From NCBI GenBank assembly GCA_937890735.1, contig CALACZ010000041.1, positions 1 to 9,512 on the forward strand: a DNA stretch of 9,512 bases. The letters are read 5' to 3'. This DNA comes from an uncultured Bacillota bacterium (GTDB lineage Bacteria > Bacillota > Clostridia > Oscillospirales > Oscillospiraceae). This document shows positions 1 through 6,713 of this stretch, piece by piece. The notes under the pieces are model-generated. The model was not told where the DNA came from. It saw only the letters and a program-made list of their open reading frames with translations, and did not search any database. The translations under genes were made by a program, and so were the position numbers. Every line of letters starts with the position of its first letter. The stretch's first letter is position 1.

Positions 1-37
1 ATACATACAACTATTTTTAGAACAAAAGTTTCTTCTC

Positions 38-66
38 TTGTATCCGGGCGGCGGGTCGTGTATAAT
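38..66 (+). promoter_or_regulatory. Sigma-A-type promoter of cls
   Basis: A -35-like TTGTAT (38-43) is separated by exactly 17 bp from a perfect -10 TATAAT (61-66). Transcription should begin near 73, giving a leader of only about 15 nt before the chosen GTG start at 88. The upstream 35 bp are AT-rich, unlike the rest of the window. The promoter rules out the longer reading that would start translation at GTG 58, because that codon lies inside the spacer. Confidence 0.75.
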
Positions 67-87
67 AATATAAAAGGGGGAGTGGCT

Positions 88-1620
88 GTGCGGAATTTGA
101 CAAAGCTGCTGTTCCAGCGGGTCGTGATCGTGTCGCTGGCGATCCTGGTGCAGGTGGGCGTGATCCTGTCCGGCGTGCTGTGGCTTCAGGAATACGAAAA
201 ATGGCTGAACGTGACGCTGTCCGTCCTGTCGTGGCTGGCGATCTTTTATATCATCACCACCGGGCGCGGCAATCCGAGCTATAAGATCGCGTGGATCGTG
301 CTGATCTTCGCCTTCCCGGTCGTGGGTCTGACGATCTATCTGCTTTTCGCGGGCAATCGCTCGTCGCGCCCCGTGTGGCGGCGGCTGAGCGGGCTGCGCA
401 CGCAGACGCAGCTTGCGCTGCGGCAGGACAAGACGGTGATGCAGTCGCTCTCTCAAGAGGACGCGGCGGCGCACAATCTGGCACGCTATCTGCACGGCAG
501 CGCGGGCTACCCCATCTATCACAACTCCGACGCAGTGTATTTTCCCTCCGGCGAGGCGTGCTTCCGCCGGATGCTGGAGGAGCTGGAGCAGGCAGAGCAC
601 TATATTTTCCTCGAATATTTCATCATCGCGCGCGGGCAGATGTGGGACTCCATTCTGAAAATTCTCGCCCGCAAGGCGGCGCAGGGCGTGGATGTGCGCG
701 TGTTATACGACGATTTCGGCTGCATCACGCGCCTGCCGGCGAATTACTGCAAGCAGCTCGCGGAGCTGGGCATTCAGGCGCGGGTGTTCAATCCGTTCGT
801 GCCGATCGTCTCCGGGCGGCTCAACAACCGCGACCACCGCAAGCTCCTGATCGTGGACGGCAAGCGCGCCTTTACGGGCGGCATCAATCTGGCGGATGAA
901 TACATCAACAAGACCTCGCCGCATGGGCACTGGAAGGACTGCGGCATCCTTGTGCGCGGCGAGGCGGCGTGGTCGATGACGGTGATGTTCCTCACGATGT
1001 GGGACTGCCTCAAGGCAGAGGAAGAGGAGCTGGCGGCGTTCCGCCCGCTGGACTTCGGCAAGCTCGCCGGCTGCGGCTATGTGCAGCCGTTTTCCGACAG
1101 CCCGCTGGACTATGAGGACGTGGGCGCGACGACGTTCCAGAGCCTCATCCAGAGCGCGCACGACCATGTGTGGATCATGACGCCGTATCTCATTCTGGAC
1201 GACAAAATGACCAGCGCCCTGTGCATCGCCGCCAAAACGGGCGTAGACGTGCGCATCATCACGCCCGGCACGCCGGATAAGTGGTATGTGCACGCGGTGA
1301 CGCGGGCGAATTACGAGGTGCTCACCGAGGCGGGCGTGCGCATTTTCGAGTACCGCCCCGGCTTCATCCACTCGAAGATCTGCATGGCGGACGACTGCCG
1401 TGCGGTCGTGGGCACGGTGAATATGGACTTCCGCAGCCTGTACCTGCATTTTGAGGACGCGGTGTATCTCTACGACGACCCGTCCGTCGCGCAGGTGAGC
1501 GCGGATTTCCGCGTCACGTTCCCCGACTGCCGCGAGATCACCTACCAGCGCTGCAAGCACGTCCACCTGTACCAGAGACTGGGACGGAGTCTGCTGAGAA
1601 TATTTGCGCCGCTCATGTGA
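88..1620 (+). CDS. cls: Cardiolipin synthase (phospholipase D superfamily)
   Basis: This 510-residue membrane enzyme should condense phosphatidylglycerol (two molecules, or one plus another phosphatidyl donor) into cardiolipin at the cytoplasmic membrane. Three hydrophobic segments lie at about residues 9-32, 40-57 and 66-88, the usual N-terminal anchor of bacterial Cls. Two phospholipase D catalytic HxK(x4)D motifs follow: HRKLLIVD at about 250 and HSKICMAD at about 428. Each is followed by the expected G-x-N segment (GGIN, GTVN). The length is normal for the family and both active-site halves are intact. The start is GTG 88, 7 nt after the GGGGG of an AAAAGGGGG ribosome site; the in-frame GTG 82 is too close to it and GTG 58 lies within the promoter. 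The gene appears monocistronic. Family assignment is firm; lipid specificity is inferred. Confidence 0.95.
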   Translation: MRNLTKLLFQRVVIVSLAILVQVGVILSGVLWLQEYEKWLNVTLSVLSWLAIFYIITTGRGNPSYKIAWIVLIFAFPVVGLTIYLLFAGNRSSRPVWRRLSGLRTQTQLALRQDKTVMQSLSQEDAAAHNLARYLHGSAGYPIYHNSDAVYFPSGEACFRRMLEELEQAEHYIFLEYFIIARGQMWDSILKILARKAAQGVDVRVLYDDFGCITRLPANYCKQLAELGIQARVFNPFVPIVSGRLNNRDHRKLLIVDGKRAFTGGINLADEYINKTSPHGHWKDCGILVRGEAAWSMTVMFLTMWDCLKAEEEELAAFRPLDFGKLAGCGYVQPFSDSPLDYEDVGATTFQSLIQSAHDHVWIMTPYLILDDKMTSALCIAAKTGVDVRIITPGTPDKWYVHAVTRANYEVLTEAGVRIFEYRPGFIHSKICMADDCRAVVGTVNMDFRSLYLHFEDAVYLYDDPSVAQVSADFRVTFPDCREITYQRCKHVHLYQRLGRSLLRIFAPLM

Positions 1621-1640
1621 GAAACGGCGATTTACAGAAG

Positions 1641-1680
1641 TCCAAGCCTCCCCTTGGTGACCAAGGGAAGTCTTGGATTT
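1641..1680 (+). terminator. Probable hairpin terminator after cls
   Basis: A two-part stem lies 20 bp after the cls stop: TCCAAG (1641-1646) pairs with CTTGGA (1672-1677), and CCCTTGG (1651-1657) pairs with CCAAGGG (1661-1667) around a TGA loop, with a 4x4 internal loop between. The tail ATTTTAG is a weak T-tract. It may act as a terminator, or be the first hairpin of the repeat array that follows. Confidence 0.5.
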
Positions 1681-1710
1681 TAGCAAACCCGGCAAATTGG
1701 CACGCACCCA

Positions 1711-1892
1711 TGCCTTCCCCTCGGGGAAGGTGGCTCGCGCAGCGAGACGGATGAGGGGCGGGGAGCAGTCGCGTTTTAGCATAACTGCTAAGCTATCCGC
1801 CAGTGCTCCCCAACCCTCATCAGTCAGCCTTCGGCTGACAGCTATCCCTACCCTCTTTGCCCCTTCGGGGCATTTCCCCCTGATAGGGGGAA
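1711..1892. repeat. Non-coding hairpin array (palindromic intergenic element)
   Basis: The roughly 510-bp gap between cls and the Noc-like gene holds no convincing gene but many perfect inverted repeats: CCTTCCCC/GGGGAAGG (1713-1730), CTCGC/GCGAG (1734-1746), TTAGCA/TGCTAA (1776-1791), GTCAGCC/GGCTGAC with a TTC loop (1823-1839), GCCCC/GGGGC with a TTC loop (1859-1871) and TTCCCCC/GGGGGAA (1874-1892). A larger stem encloses the third: GATGAGGG and GGGGAGCA (1750-1767) pair with TGCTCCCC and CCCTCATC (1804-1821). This nested symmetry suggests a mobile palindromic element of the REP/MITE type rather than coding DNA. Its function is unknown. Confidence 0.65.
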
Positions 1893-1922
1893 TCGACCCC
1901 CAGGGGAAGCTATTTGGTGCAT

Positions 1923-1995
1923 TCCGCCCTACGGTGCGTGCGAAATCCGCTGATGCCAACCAGCGGGAGGGGCAAGCCCCTTCCATACGTTACGA
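1923..1995 (+). repeat. Dispersed bipartite intergenic repeat, copy 1
   Basis: Two conserved blocks recur at 5868-5964 in reverse orientation. Block A (1923-1942) reads CCGCCC, TACGG, TGCGTGCG. Block B (1961-1995) starts CAGCG, contains the small hairpin GGGGC-AA-GCCCC (1969-1980) and ends in TACGTTACGAC, identical in both copies. The spacer between blocks differs in length and sequence (18 nt here, 36 nt in copy 2). The conserved blocks with a variable spacer argue for a repeat family, not chance similarity. Boundaries are approximate. Confidence 0.7.
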
Positions 1996-2053
1996 CGAAA
2001 TAACGGCTATCTGCTTATCCCAACGTTACAGCGAAAAATTCCCCCGTGGTTGC

Positions 2054-2076
2054 TCGCATTCGTGCGATTTTTTATT
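2054..2076 (+). terminator. Short T-tailed hairpin upstream of the Noc-like gene
   Basis: TCGCA (2054-2058), loop TTCG, and TGCGA (2063-2067) are followed at once by TTTTTTATT. The stem is only 5 bp, but a TTCG loop is very stable and the T-run is good. It could stop read-through from the hairpin array or be an attenuator ahead of the next gene; it could also be chance. Confidence 0.4.
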
Positions 2077-2133
2077 CCGGCTGGTTTACAATAACCTCGC
2101 GCCTGCAAATGACCGGGGCGCGGGGAGGGGTTG

Positions 2134-2943
2134 ATGGCTTTGGTGACTTGCGGCGCTGCCGGGGCGCGGGTGGTTCTGATCCCGGTGGACGAGCTGCGCC
2201 CGAATCCCGCGCAGCCGCGCGGCGTGTTTGACCCGGAGGGCTTGCAGGCGCTGGCGGACTCTATCCGGCAATACGGCGTTTTGCAGCCGCTGAGCGTGCG
2301 CCTGACGGCGGACGGCCCGGAGCTCATCGCGGGCGAGCGGCGGCTGCGGGCGGCAAAGCTCGCGGGGCTGCGCGCCGTGCCGTGCCTGCCGGTGGGCGCG
2401 GACGAGGAGGCGTCGGCGATGCTGGCGCTCATCGAAAATATCCAGCGGCGCGACCTCGACTTCTGGGAGCAGGCGCTGGGCATCGCGCGGCTGATGCAGC
2501 GCTTTTCCGTCACACAGGAGCAGGCGGCGCGGCGGCTGGGCATGAGCCAGTCGGCGGTGGCGAACAAGCTGCGCATCCTGCGCCTGCCGGAGGACGTTTT
2601 GCAGACGCTGCGCGGCGCGGGGCTCGGCGAGCGGCACGCGCGGGCGCTTTTGCGGCTGCCGGACGCGGACGCGCAGCGCCGTGCGGCGCGCCTTGCCTCG
2701 GAGGGACATTGGAGCGTGGCGCGGCTGGAGGAATATGTGGACGCGCAGTGCCGTCCGCGCGTGCCGCGCCCGCAGTTCGGCGGATTTCTGCTGCGCGACG
2801 CGCGAGTGCTCCTCAACGCCGTGCAGCACCATCTGGATGTGGCGCGGGAGGCGGGCATCGGCGCGTGCAGCGACCGCCGCGAGACCGACCGCGAGATCAT
2901 CCTGACCATCCATATCCCCAAGCAGCCGCGCAAGGGGAAATGA
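2134..2943 (+). CDS. noc: Noc-like ParB/Spo0J-family nucleoid occlusion or partition protein
   Basis: A 269-residue ParB-fold protein predicted to bind specific DNA sites and use a CTP-binding clamp. The N-terminal domain begins with PVDELRPNPAQPR and carries the GERR box (67-70) and ENIQR box (101-105). A helix-turn-helix follows at about 126-147. The segment QSAVANKLRILRLPE and then GERHARALL resembles Noc rather than chromosomal ParB, which usually has MGHGRTLL at the second place. The C-terminal part, from about 205, is the dimerisation region. Start choice: ATG 2134 sits 5 nt after GGAGG (2124-2128); an in-frame stop at 2110 prevents a longer N-terminus. The TTG at 2131 abuts the ribosome site. 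The protein lacks the N-terminal amphipathic extension of Bacillus Noc. A weak -10-like TACAAT lies at 2087-2092 without a convincing -35. No parA or rsmG neighbour is present. ParB family is certain; the Noc subtype is likely. Confidence 0.85.
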   Translation: MALVTCGAAGARVVLIPVDELRPNPAQPRGVFDPEGLQALADSIRQYGVLQPLSVRLTADGPELIAGERRLRAAKLAGLRAVPCLPVGADEEASAMLALIENIQRRDLDFWEQALGIARLMQRFSVTQEQAARRLGMSQSAVANKLRILRLPEDVLQTLRGAGLGERHARALLRLPDADAQRRAARLASEGHWSVARLEEYVDAQCRPRVPRPQFGGFLLRDARVLLNAVQHHLDVAREAGIGACSDRRETDREIILTIHIPKQPRKGK

Positions 2944-2966
2944 GCCGATTTTTGTACAAAATCTCA

Positions 2967-3006
2967 AAAAATACGCCATCGCGCGCCGTTCGGCGCGCGT
3001 ATTTTT
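2967..3006 (+). terminator. Intrinsic terminator after the Noc-like gene
   Basis: CGCGCGCC (2980-2987) pairs perfectly with GGCGCGCG (2992-2999) around a GTTC loop, followed by TATTTTT (3000-3006). Upstream AAAAATACG can also pair with CGTATTTTT, so the structure is roughly symmetric. It begins 23 bp after the stop codon and isolates this gene from ppdK. Confidence 0.85.
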
Positions 3007-3051
3007 GTGCAGATGCCTAAAAATTTGTAAGGAAACAGTCAGATTTTCAGC

Positions 3052-3079
3052 TTGCAAACGGTTCGGAATATGATATAGT
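3052..3079 (+). promoter_or_regulatory. Probable ppdK promoter with extended -10
   Basis: TTGCAA (3052-3057) lies 16 bp upstream of TATAGT (3074-3079), which is preceded by TGA, an extended -10 (TGn). Transcription would start near 3086, leaving a leader of about 80 nt that is A-rich and shows no obvious riboswitch fold by eye. The spacing and local AT-richness support the call. Confidence 0.6.
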
Positions 3080-3164
3080 ATATATTTGTCTGAAAATCAA
3101 AGAAAACAGAAAAAGTTTTGACCGAAACGGCGTGTTTCAGGTCCAATTGAGAAAGGGGTACACC

Positions 3165-5795
3165 ATGGCACACAAGTTCGTATATCTGTTCTCCGAGGGC
3201 AACGAGCATATGCGTGAGCTGCTCGGCGGCAAGGGCGCAAACCTGGCGGAGATGACCAATCTGGGCATGCCCGTTCCGCAGGGCTTCACCATCACCACCG
3301 AAGCCTGCACGCAGTATTACAAGGACGACCGTCAGATCAATTCCGAGATCGAGGCGGAGATCATGGAATACGTCGAAAAGCTGGAGGAAATGACCGGCAA
3401 GAAATTCGGCGATCTGTATAACCCGCTGCTCGTGTCCGTGCGCTCCGGCGCGCGCGCGTCCATGCCCGGCATGATGGACACCATCCTGAACCTGGGTCTG
3501 AACGACGAGGTCGTCGTCGCATTCGCGAAAAAGACCAACAACCCCCGCTTTGCCTACGACTCCTACCGCCGCTTTATCCAGATGTACTCCGACGTTGTTA
3601 TGGAGGTCGGCAAGAAGTATTTTGAGCAGCTCATCGACGAGATGAAGGAAGCGCGCGGCGTCACGCTCGACACCGAGCTGACCGCCGACGATCTCAAGGA
3701 GCTGGCGGATAAATTCAAGCAGGAATACCGTGAGAAGCTTGGCGAAGAGTTCCCGCAGGATCCGAAGGTCCAGCTCATGGGCGCCATCAAGGCGGTGTTC
3801 CGCTCCTGGGATAACCCCCGCGCCATCTACTACCGCCGTATGAACGACATCCCCTCCGACTGGGGCACCGCCGTCAACGTCCAGTCCATGGTGTTCGGCA
3901 ATATGGGCGATACGTCCGGCACGGGCGTCGCCTTTACCCGCAACCCCGCCACCGGCGAAAAGAAGCTCTTTGGCGAGTTCCTGATGAACGCGCAGGGCGA
4001 GGACGTCGTCGCCGGCATCCGCACCCCGCAGACCATCGACCAGCTCGCCGAGGTCATGCCGGAGGCGTATGCGCAGTTCGTGGACATCTGCAAGAAGCTG
4101 GAGTACCACTACCGCGATATGCAGGACATGGAGTTCACGATCGAAAACAAGAAGCTGTATATGCTCCAGACCCGCAACGGCAAGCGCACCGCTGCCGCCG
4201 CGATGAAGATCGCCTGCGATCTGGTCGATGAGGGCATGATCACCGAAAAAGAAGCCGTCGCCATGATCGACCCGAAGAGCCTGGACGCACTGCTGCACCC
4301 GACGTTTGACGCCGCGGCGCTCAAGAAGGCAAAGGTCATCGGCACGGGTCTGGCGGCGTCCCCCGGCGCGGCGTGCGGCAAGATCGTCTTTACCGCCGAG
4401 ACCGCGACCGACTGGGGCAAGAACGGTCAGAAGGTCGTGCTGGTCCGTCTGGAGACCAGCCCGGAGGACATCGAGGGTATGCACTACTCGCAGGGCGTTC
4501 TCACGGTGCGCGGCGGCATGACGTCGCACGCGGCGGTCGTGGCGCGCGGCATGGGCACCTGCTGTGTCTCCGGCTGCGGCGCGATCAAGATGAACGAGGA
4601 AGCCAAGTCCTTTGAGCTGGGCGGTAAGGTCTATAAAGAGGGCGACTGGATCTCCATCGACGGCTCGACCGGCAACATCTACGGCGAAAAGATCAAGACC
4701 ACAGCGGCTGCCATCTCCGGTAACTTTGACCGCATCATGACCTGGGCGGACAAGTTCCGCAAGCTGGGCGTGCGCACGAACGCCGACACCCCGCGCGACG
4801 CGGAGCAGGCGGCAGCCTTCGGCGCAGAGGGCATCGGTCTGTGCCGTACCGAGCATATGTTCTTTGAGGCGGACCGCATCAAGGCGATCCGCGAGATGAT
4901 CGTCTCCGAGACCGCCGAGCAGCGCGAAAAGGCGCTTGCCAAGCTCGAGCCGATCCAGCAGGGCGACTTTGAAGCGATCTACGAGGCGATGAAGGGCCGC
5001 CCGGTCACCATCCGTCTGCTCGATCCGCCCCTCCACGAGTTCGTTCCGACTGACCCGAAGGACATCGAAGAGCTCGCCAAGGAGATGAACATCTCCGTTG
5101 AGCACCTCAATCAGGTCATCGCGGGCCTGCATGAGTTTAACCCGATGATGGGTCACCGCGGCTGCCGTCTGGACGTCACCTATCCCGAAATTGCCAAGAT
5201 GCAGACCGCTGCGATCATCAAGGCGGCGCTGGCTGTCCGCAGCCGCCGTCCGGCATGGAAGATCGTCCCCGAGATCATGGTCCCGCTGGTCGGCGAGGCG
5301 CGCGAGCTGGCTTACGTCAAGTCCGTCATCGACCAGGTCGCCAGGAAGATCATCAAGGCTGCCGGCAGCGACATGGAATACAAGGTCGGCACGATGATCG
5401 AGATCCCGCGCGCGGCGCTCACCGCCGACGATATTGCCAAGGAAGCGGCGTTCTTCTCCTTCGGCACGAACGACCTGACGCAGATGACCTTCGGCTTCTC
5501 CCGTGACGACGCGGGCAAGTTCCTTGCCTCGTACTACGACCGCAAGATCTACGAGTCCGATCCGTTCTCCAAGCTCGATCAGGCTGGCGTGGGCCGTCTG
5601 GTGAAGATGGCTTGTGAGCTGGGTCGTCAGACCCGCCCGGACATCAAGCTGGGCATCTGCGGCGAGCAGGGCGGCGATCCGTCCACCGTCGAGTTCTGCC
5701 ATAACATCGGTCTGAGCTACGTTTCGTGCAGCCCGTTCCGTGTTCCCATTGCCCGCCTCGCTGCCGCACAGGCAGCGATCAAGGCTGAAAAGTAA
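3165..5795 (+). CDS. ppdK: Pyruvate, phosphate dikinase
   Basis: This 876-residue cytosolic enzyme interconverts pyruvate, ATP and phosphate with phosphoenolpyruvate, AMP and pyrophosphate. In clostridia it usually serves PPi-linked glycolysis or gluconeogenesis. The N-terminal nucleotide-binding domain contains VSVRSGARASMPGMMDT at about 90-106. The swivelling phosphohistidine domain has GGMTSHAAVVARG, with the histidine at residue 455, the same number as in the Clostridium symbiosum enzyme. The C-terminal PEP/pyruvate barrel ends with GICGEQGGDPSTVEF, whose cysteine near 832 is the expected acid/base residue. Length is standard and nothing is disrupted. Start ATG 3165 follows AGGGG (3154-3158) by 6 nt; the in-frame GTG 3132 has no comparable site. 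Codon use is more uniform than in the neighbours (for example many GGTCTG and AAG codons), fitting high expression. It is transcribed alone. Confidence 0.98.
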   Translation: MAHKFVYLFSEGNEHMRELLGGKGANLAEMTNLGMPVPQGFTITTEACTQYYKDDRQINSEIEAEIMEYVEKLEEMTGKKFGDLYNPLLVSVRSGARASMPGMMDTILNLGLNDEVVVAFAKKTNNPRFAYDSYRRFIQMYSDVVMEVGKKYFEQLIDEMKEARGVTLDTELTADDLKELADKFKQEYREKLGEEFPQDPKVQLMGAIKAVFRSWDNPRAIYYRRMNDIPSDWGTAVNVQSMVFGNMGDTSGTGVAFTRNPATGEKKLFGEFLMNAQGEDVVAGIRTPQTIDQLAEVMPEAYAQFVDICKKLEYHYRDMQDMEFTIENKKLYMLQTRNGKRTAAAAMKIACDLVDEGMITEKEAVAMIDPKSLDALLHPTFDAAALKKAKVIGTGLAASPGAACGKIVFTAETATDWGKNGQKVVLVRLETSPEDIEGMHYSQGVLTVRGGMTSHAAVVARGMGTCCVSGCGAIKMNEEAKSFELGGKVYKEGDWISIDGSTGNIYGEKIKTTAAAISGNFDRIMTWADKFRKLGVRTNADTPRDAEQAAAFGAEGIGLCRTEHMFFEADRIKAIREMIVSETAEQREKALAKLEPIQQGDFEAIYEAMKGRPVTIRLLDPPLHEFVPTDPKDIEELAKEMNISVEHLNQVIAGLHEFNPMMGHRGCRLDVTYPEIAKMQTAAIIKAALAVRSRRPAWKIVPEIMVPLVGEARELAYVKSVIDQVARKIIKAAGSDMEYKVGTMIEIPRAALTADDIAKEAAFFSFGTNDLTQMTFGFSRDDAGKFLASYYDRKIYESDPFSKLDQAGVGRLVKMACELGRQTRPDIKLGICGEQGGDPSTVEFCHNIGLSYVSCSPFRVPIARLAAAQAAIKAEK

Positions 5796-5802
5796 AAAAT
5801 GC

Positions 5803-5840
5803 AAACCGCACCCCCGACCGTTTGGTCGGGGGTGCGGTTT
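5803..5840. terminator. Bidirectional terminator between convergent ppdK and the sugar operon
   Basis: A perfect 17-bp stem, AAACCGCACCCCCGACC (5803-5819) with its exact complement (5824-5840), closes on a GTTT loop 7 bp after the ppdK stop. Reading rightward, the tail is TTT then CATATT. Reading leftward, the stem is followed by GC then ATTTTTT, a better T-tract. It therefore probably ends both ppdK and the minus-strand operon. Confidence 0.88.
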
Positions 5841-5867
5841 CATATTACGGAGGAAACCGCGATCTTA

Positions 5868-5964
5868 GTCGTAACGTAGGGGAGGGGCTCTGCCCCGCCC
5901 GCGCTGTACAACATCACAAAATTGAATGCACCGATGCAGATACGCACGCACCCGTAGGGGCGGA
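5868..5964 (-). repeat. Dispersed bipartite intergenic repeat, copy 2 (inverted)
   Basis: On the minus strand, block A (5964-5943) reads CCGCCCC, TACGGG, TGCGTGCG. Block B (5906-5868) reads CAGCG, contains the hairpin GGGGC-AGA-GCCCC, and ends in TACGTTACGAC. These match copy 1 at 1923-1995 block for block with small indels. The copy fills the gap between the stop of the SMR-like gene and the shared terminator. Confidence 0.7.
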
Positions 5965-5979
5965 CGGGGGCATTTGCGT

Positions 5980-6330
5980 TTAATGTCTGCCCAGATTTAT
6001 GAGCAAAATTCCAATGACGATGACCGCCGCGCCGACCCAGTTGAGGGGGGTGACCGTCTCGCGCAGGATGAGGGCGGAGGCGATGAGGACGAGAATGCAT
6101 GACACGCCCGTTGCGATGGGGAAGAGGATACTCAGCTCACCGCGGCTGACGAGCAGCAGGTACAGCAGAAAGCTCACCACATAGCAGCAGCAGCCGCCGA
6201 TGCTCACCCAGCTCAGGCGCAGATGCAGCAGCCGCTCGAAAAACGGCACGGCGGCGCAGGATGTGCCGAGCTTGAAGAGCACCAGCCCGCCCACGGAAAA
6301 CAGCAGATATGCTGCAAACAGTGCGATCAT
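5980..6330 (-). CDS. SMR/EamA-like four-helix membrane protein, probable lipid-linked sugar flippase
   Basis: A 116-residue protein with four hydrophobic helices at about 2-20, 39-61, 66-90 and 95-113, the size and topology of small multidrug resistance (SMR)/EamA half-transporters. The C-terminal stretch RETVTPLNWVGAAVIVIGI is typical of that fold. Helix 1 has no Glu or Asp, whereas proton-coupled drug exporters such as EmrE need a glutamate there. In this it resembles ArnE/ArnF-type proteins thought to flip undecaprenyl-phosphate sugars. Its ATG overlaps the stop of the DUF2304 gene by ATGA, and AGGAGAGGG in the upstream gene is its ribosome site, so translation is likely coupled. It is the last gene of the operon. 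Fold assignment is good; the flippase role is inferred from neighbours and the missing acid. Confidence 0.75.
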   Translation of the reverse strand: MIALFAAYLLFSVGGLVLFKLGTSCAAVPFFERLLHLRLSWVSIGGCCCYVVSFLLYLLLVSRGELSILFPIATGVSCILVLIASALILRETVTPLNWVGAAVIVIGILLINLGRH

Positions 6331-6701
6331 GCGTCCCTCTCCTGTTCCTCCAGCGCCTGTTCCAGCGCGCGGATGCGCTTTTCCAGCAGCGCCGTCTGCT
6401 GGATGGTGCGCGTGAGCTTGTCATTGAGCCGCGAGACGATCGCCGTGAGCGAAATTTCCAGCAGGATGATGAAGAAGCACACGGCGGAGATGAGCGCGTT
6501 CATCTCGCTCTGGATGCAGAGAAGATGCGCCATCGCCGTGAGGATGCCCGGGAACAGGATGAGCACGAACAGCGCCGCGCCCATCACGAGCCACAGCAGA
6601 AAGTATTTGAGATTCAGCCCACGGCGGCGGACAAACAGCAGCAGCACCGTAAAATAGACCGCCATGGCGAGGATCAAAACCAGACGCAAAGTCGGAGACA
6701 T
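6327..6701 (-). CDS. DUF2304 family membrane protein
   Basis: A 124-residue protein with three hydrophobic segments (about 4-24, 33-52, 67-90) and a charged helical tail (about 90-122, RLNDKLTRTIQQTALLEKRI and onward) that should form a coiled coil in the cytoplasm. The RRRGLNLKYFLLWL stretch after helix 1 is typical of DUF2304. Members are commonly encoded beside family 2 glycosyltransferases, as here. Their biochemical role is not established; a scaffold or membrane anchor for the soluble GT2 is one possibility. The ribosome site AAGGAGG (6709-6715) overlaps the stop of the upstream glycosyltransferase gene, so the two are co-translated. The next gene overlaps by 4 bp. Confidence 0.82.
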   Translation of the reverse strand: MSPTLRLVLILAMAVYFTVLLLFVRRRGLNLKYFLLWLVMGAALFVLILFPGILTAMAHLLCIQSEMNALISAVCFFIILLEISLTAIVSRLNDKLTRTIQQTALLEKRIRALEQALEEQERDA

Positions 6702-6713
6702 GGACGTTCCTCC

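Noticed and set aside
703..1986. A 427-codon minus-strand open frame across the end of cls and the hairpin array
   Set aside because: It is the antisense shadow of cls continued into low-constraint repeat DNA, with no domain and no ribosome site seen.
1641..2010. Possible CRISPR array in the repeat-rich gap
   Set aside because: The repeats are inverted and of unlike sequence; no regularly spaced direct repeat occurs.
1673..2134. A 153-codon plus-strand open frame in the cls to Noc-like gap
   Set aside because: It starts inside a hairpin and runs through the palindromes and the dispersed repeat. Its composition (SGKVARAARRMRGG and similar) is that seen when such intergenic repeats are translated.
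2007..3057. Long minus-strand open frames opposite the Noc-like gene
   Set aside because: They are shadows of a GC-rich gene: arginine-rich, without motifs, while the ParB boxes are clear on the plus strand.
3086..3164. Possible riboswitch or structured leader before ppdK
   Set aside because: The roughly 80-nt leader is A-rich with no stable hairpin or recognisable riboswitch core by eye.
3039..5843. A 934-codon open frame on the minus strand opposite ppdK
   Set aside because: It mirrors ppdK codon by codon, is rich in His, Leu, Arg and Asp as expected from the complement of biased GC-rich coding DNA, and shows no recognisable domain. ppdK is unmistakable on the other strand.
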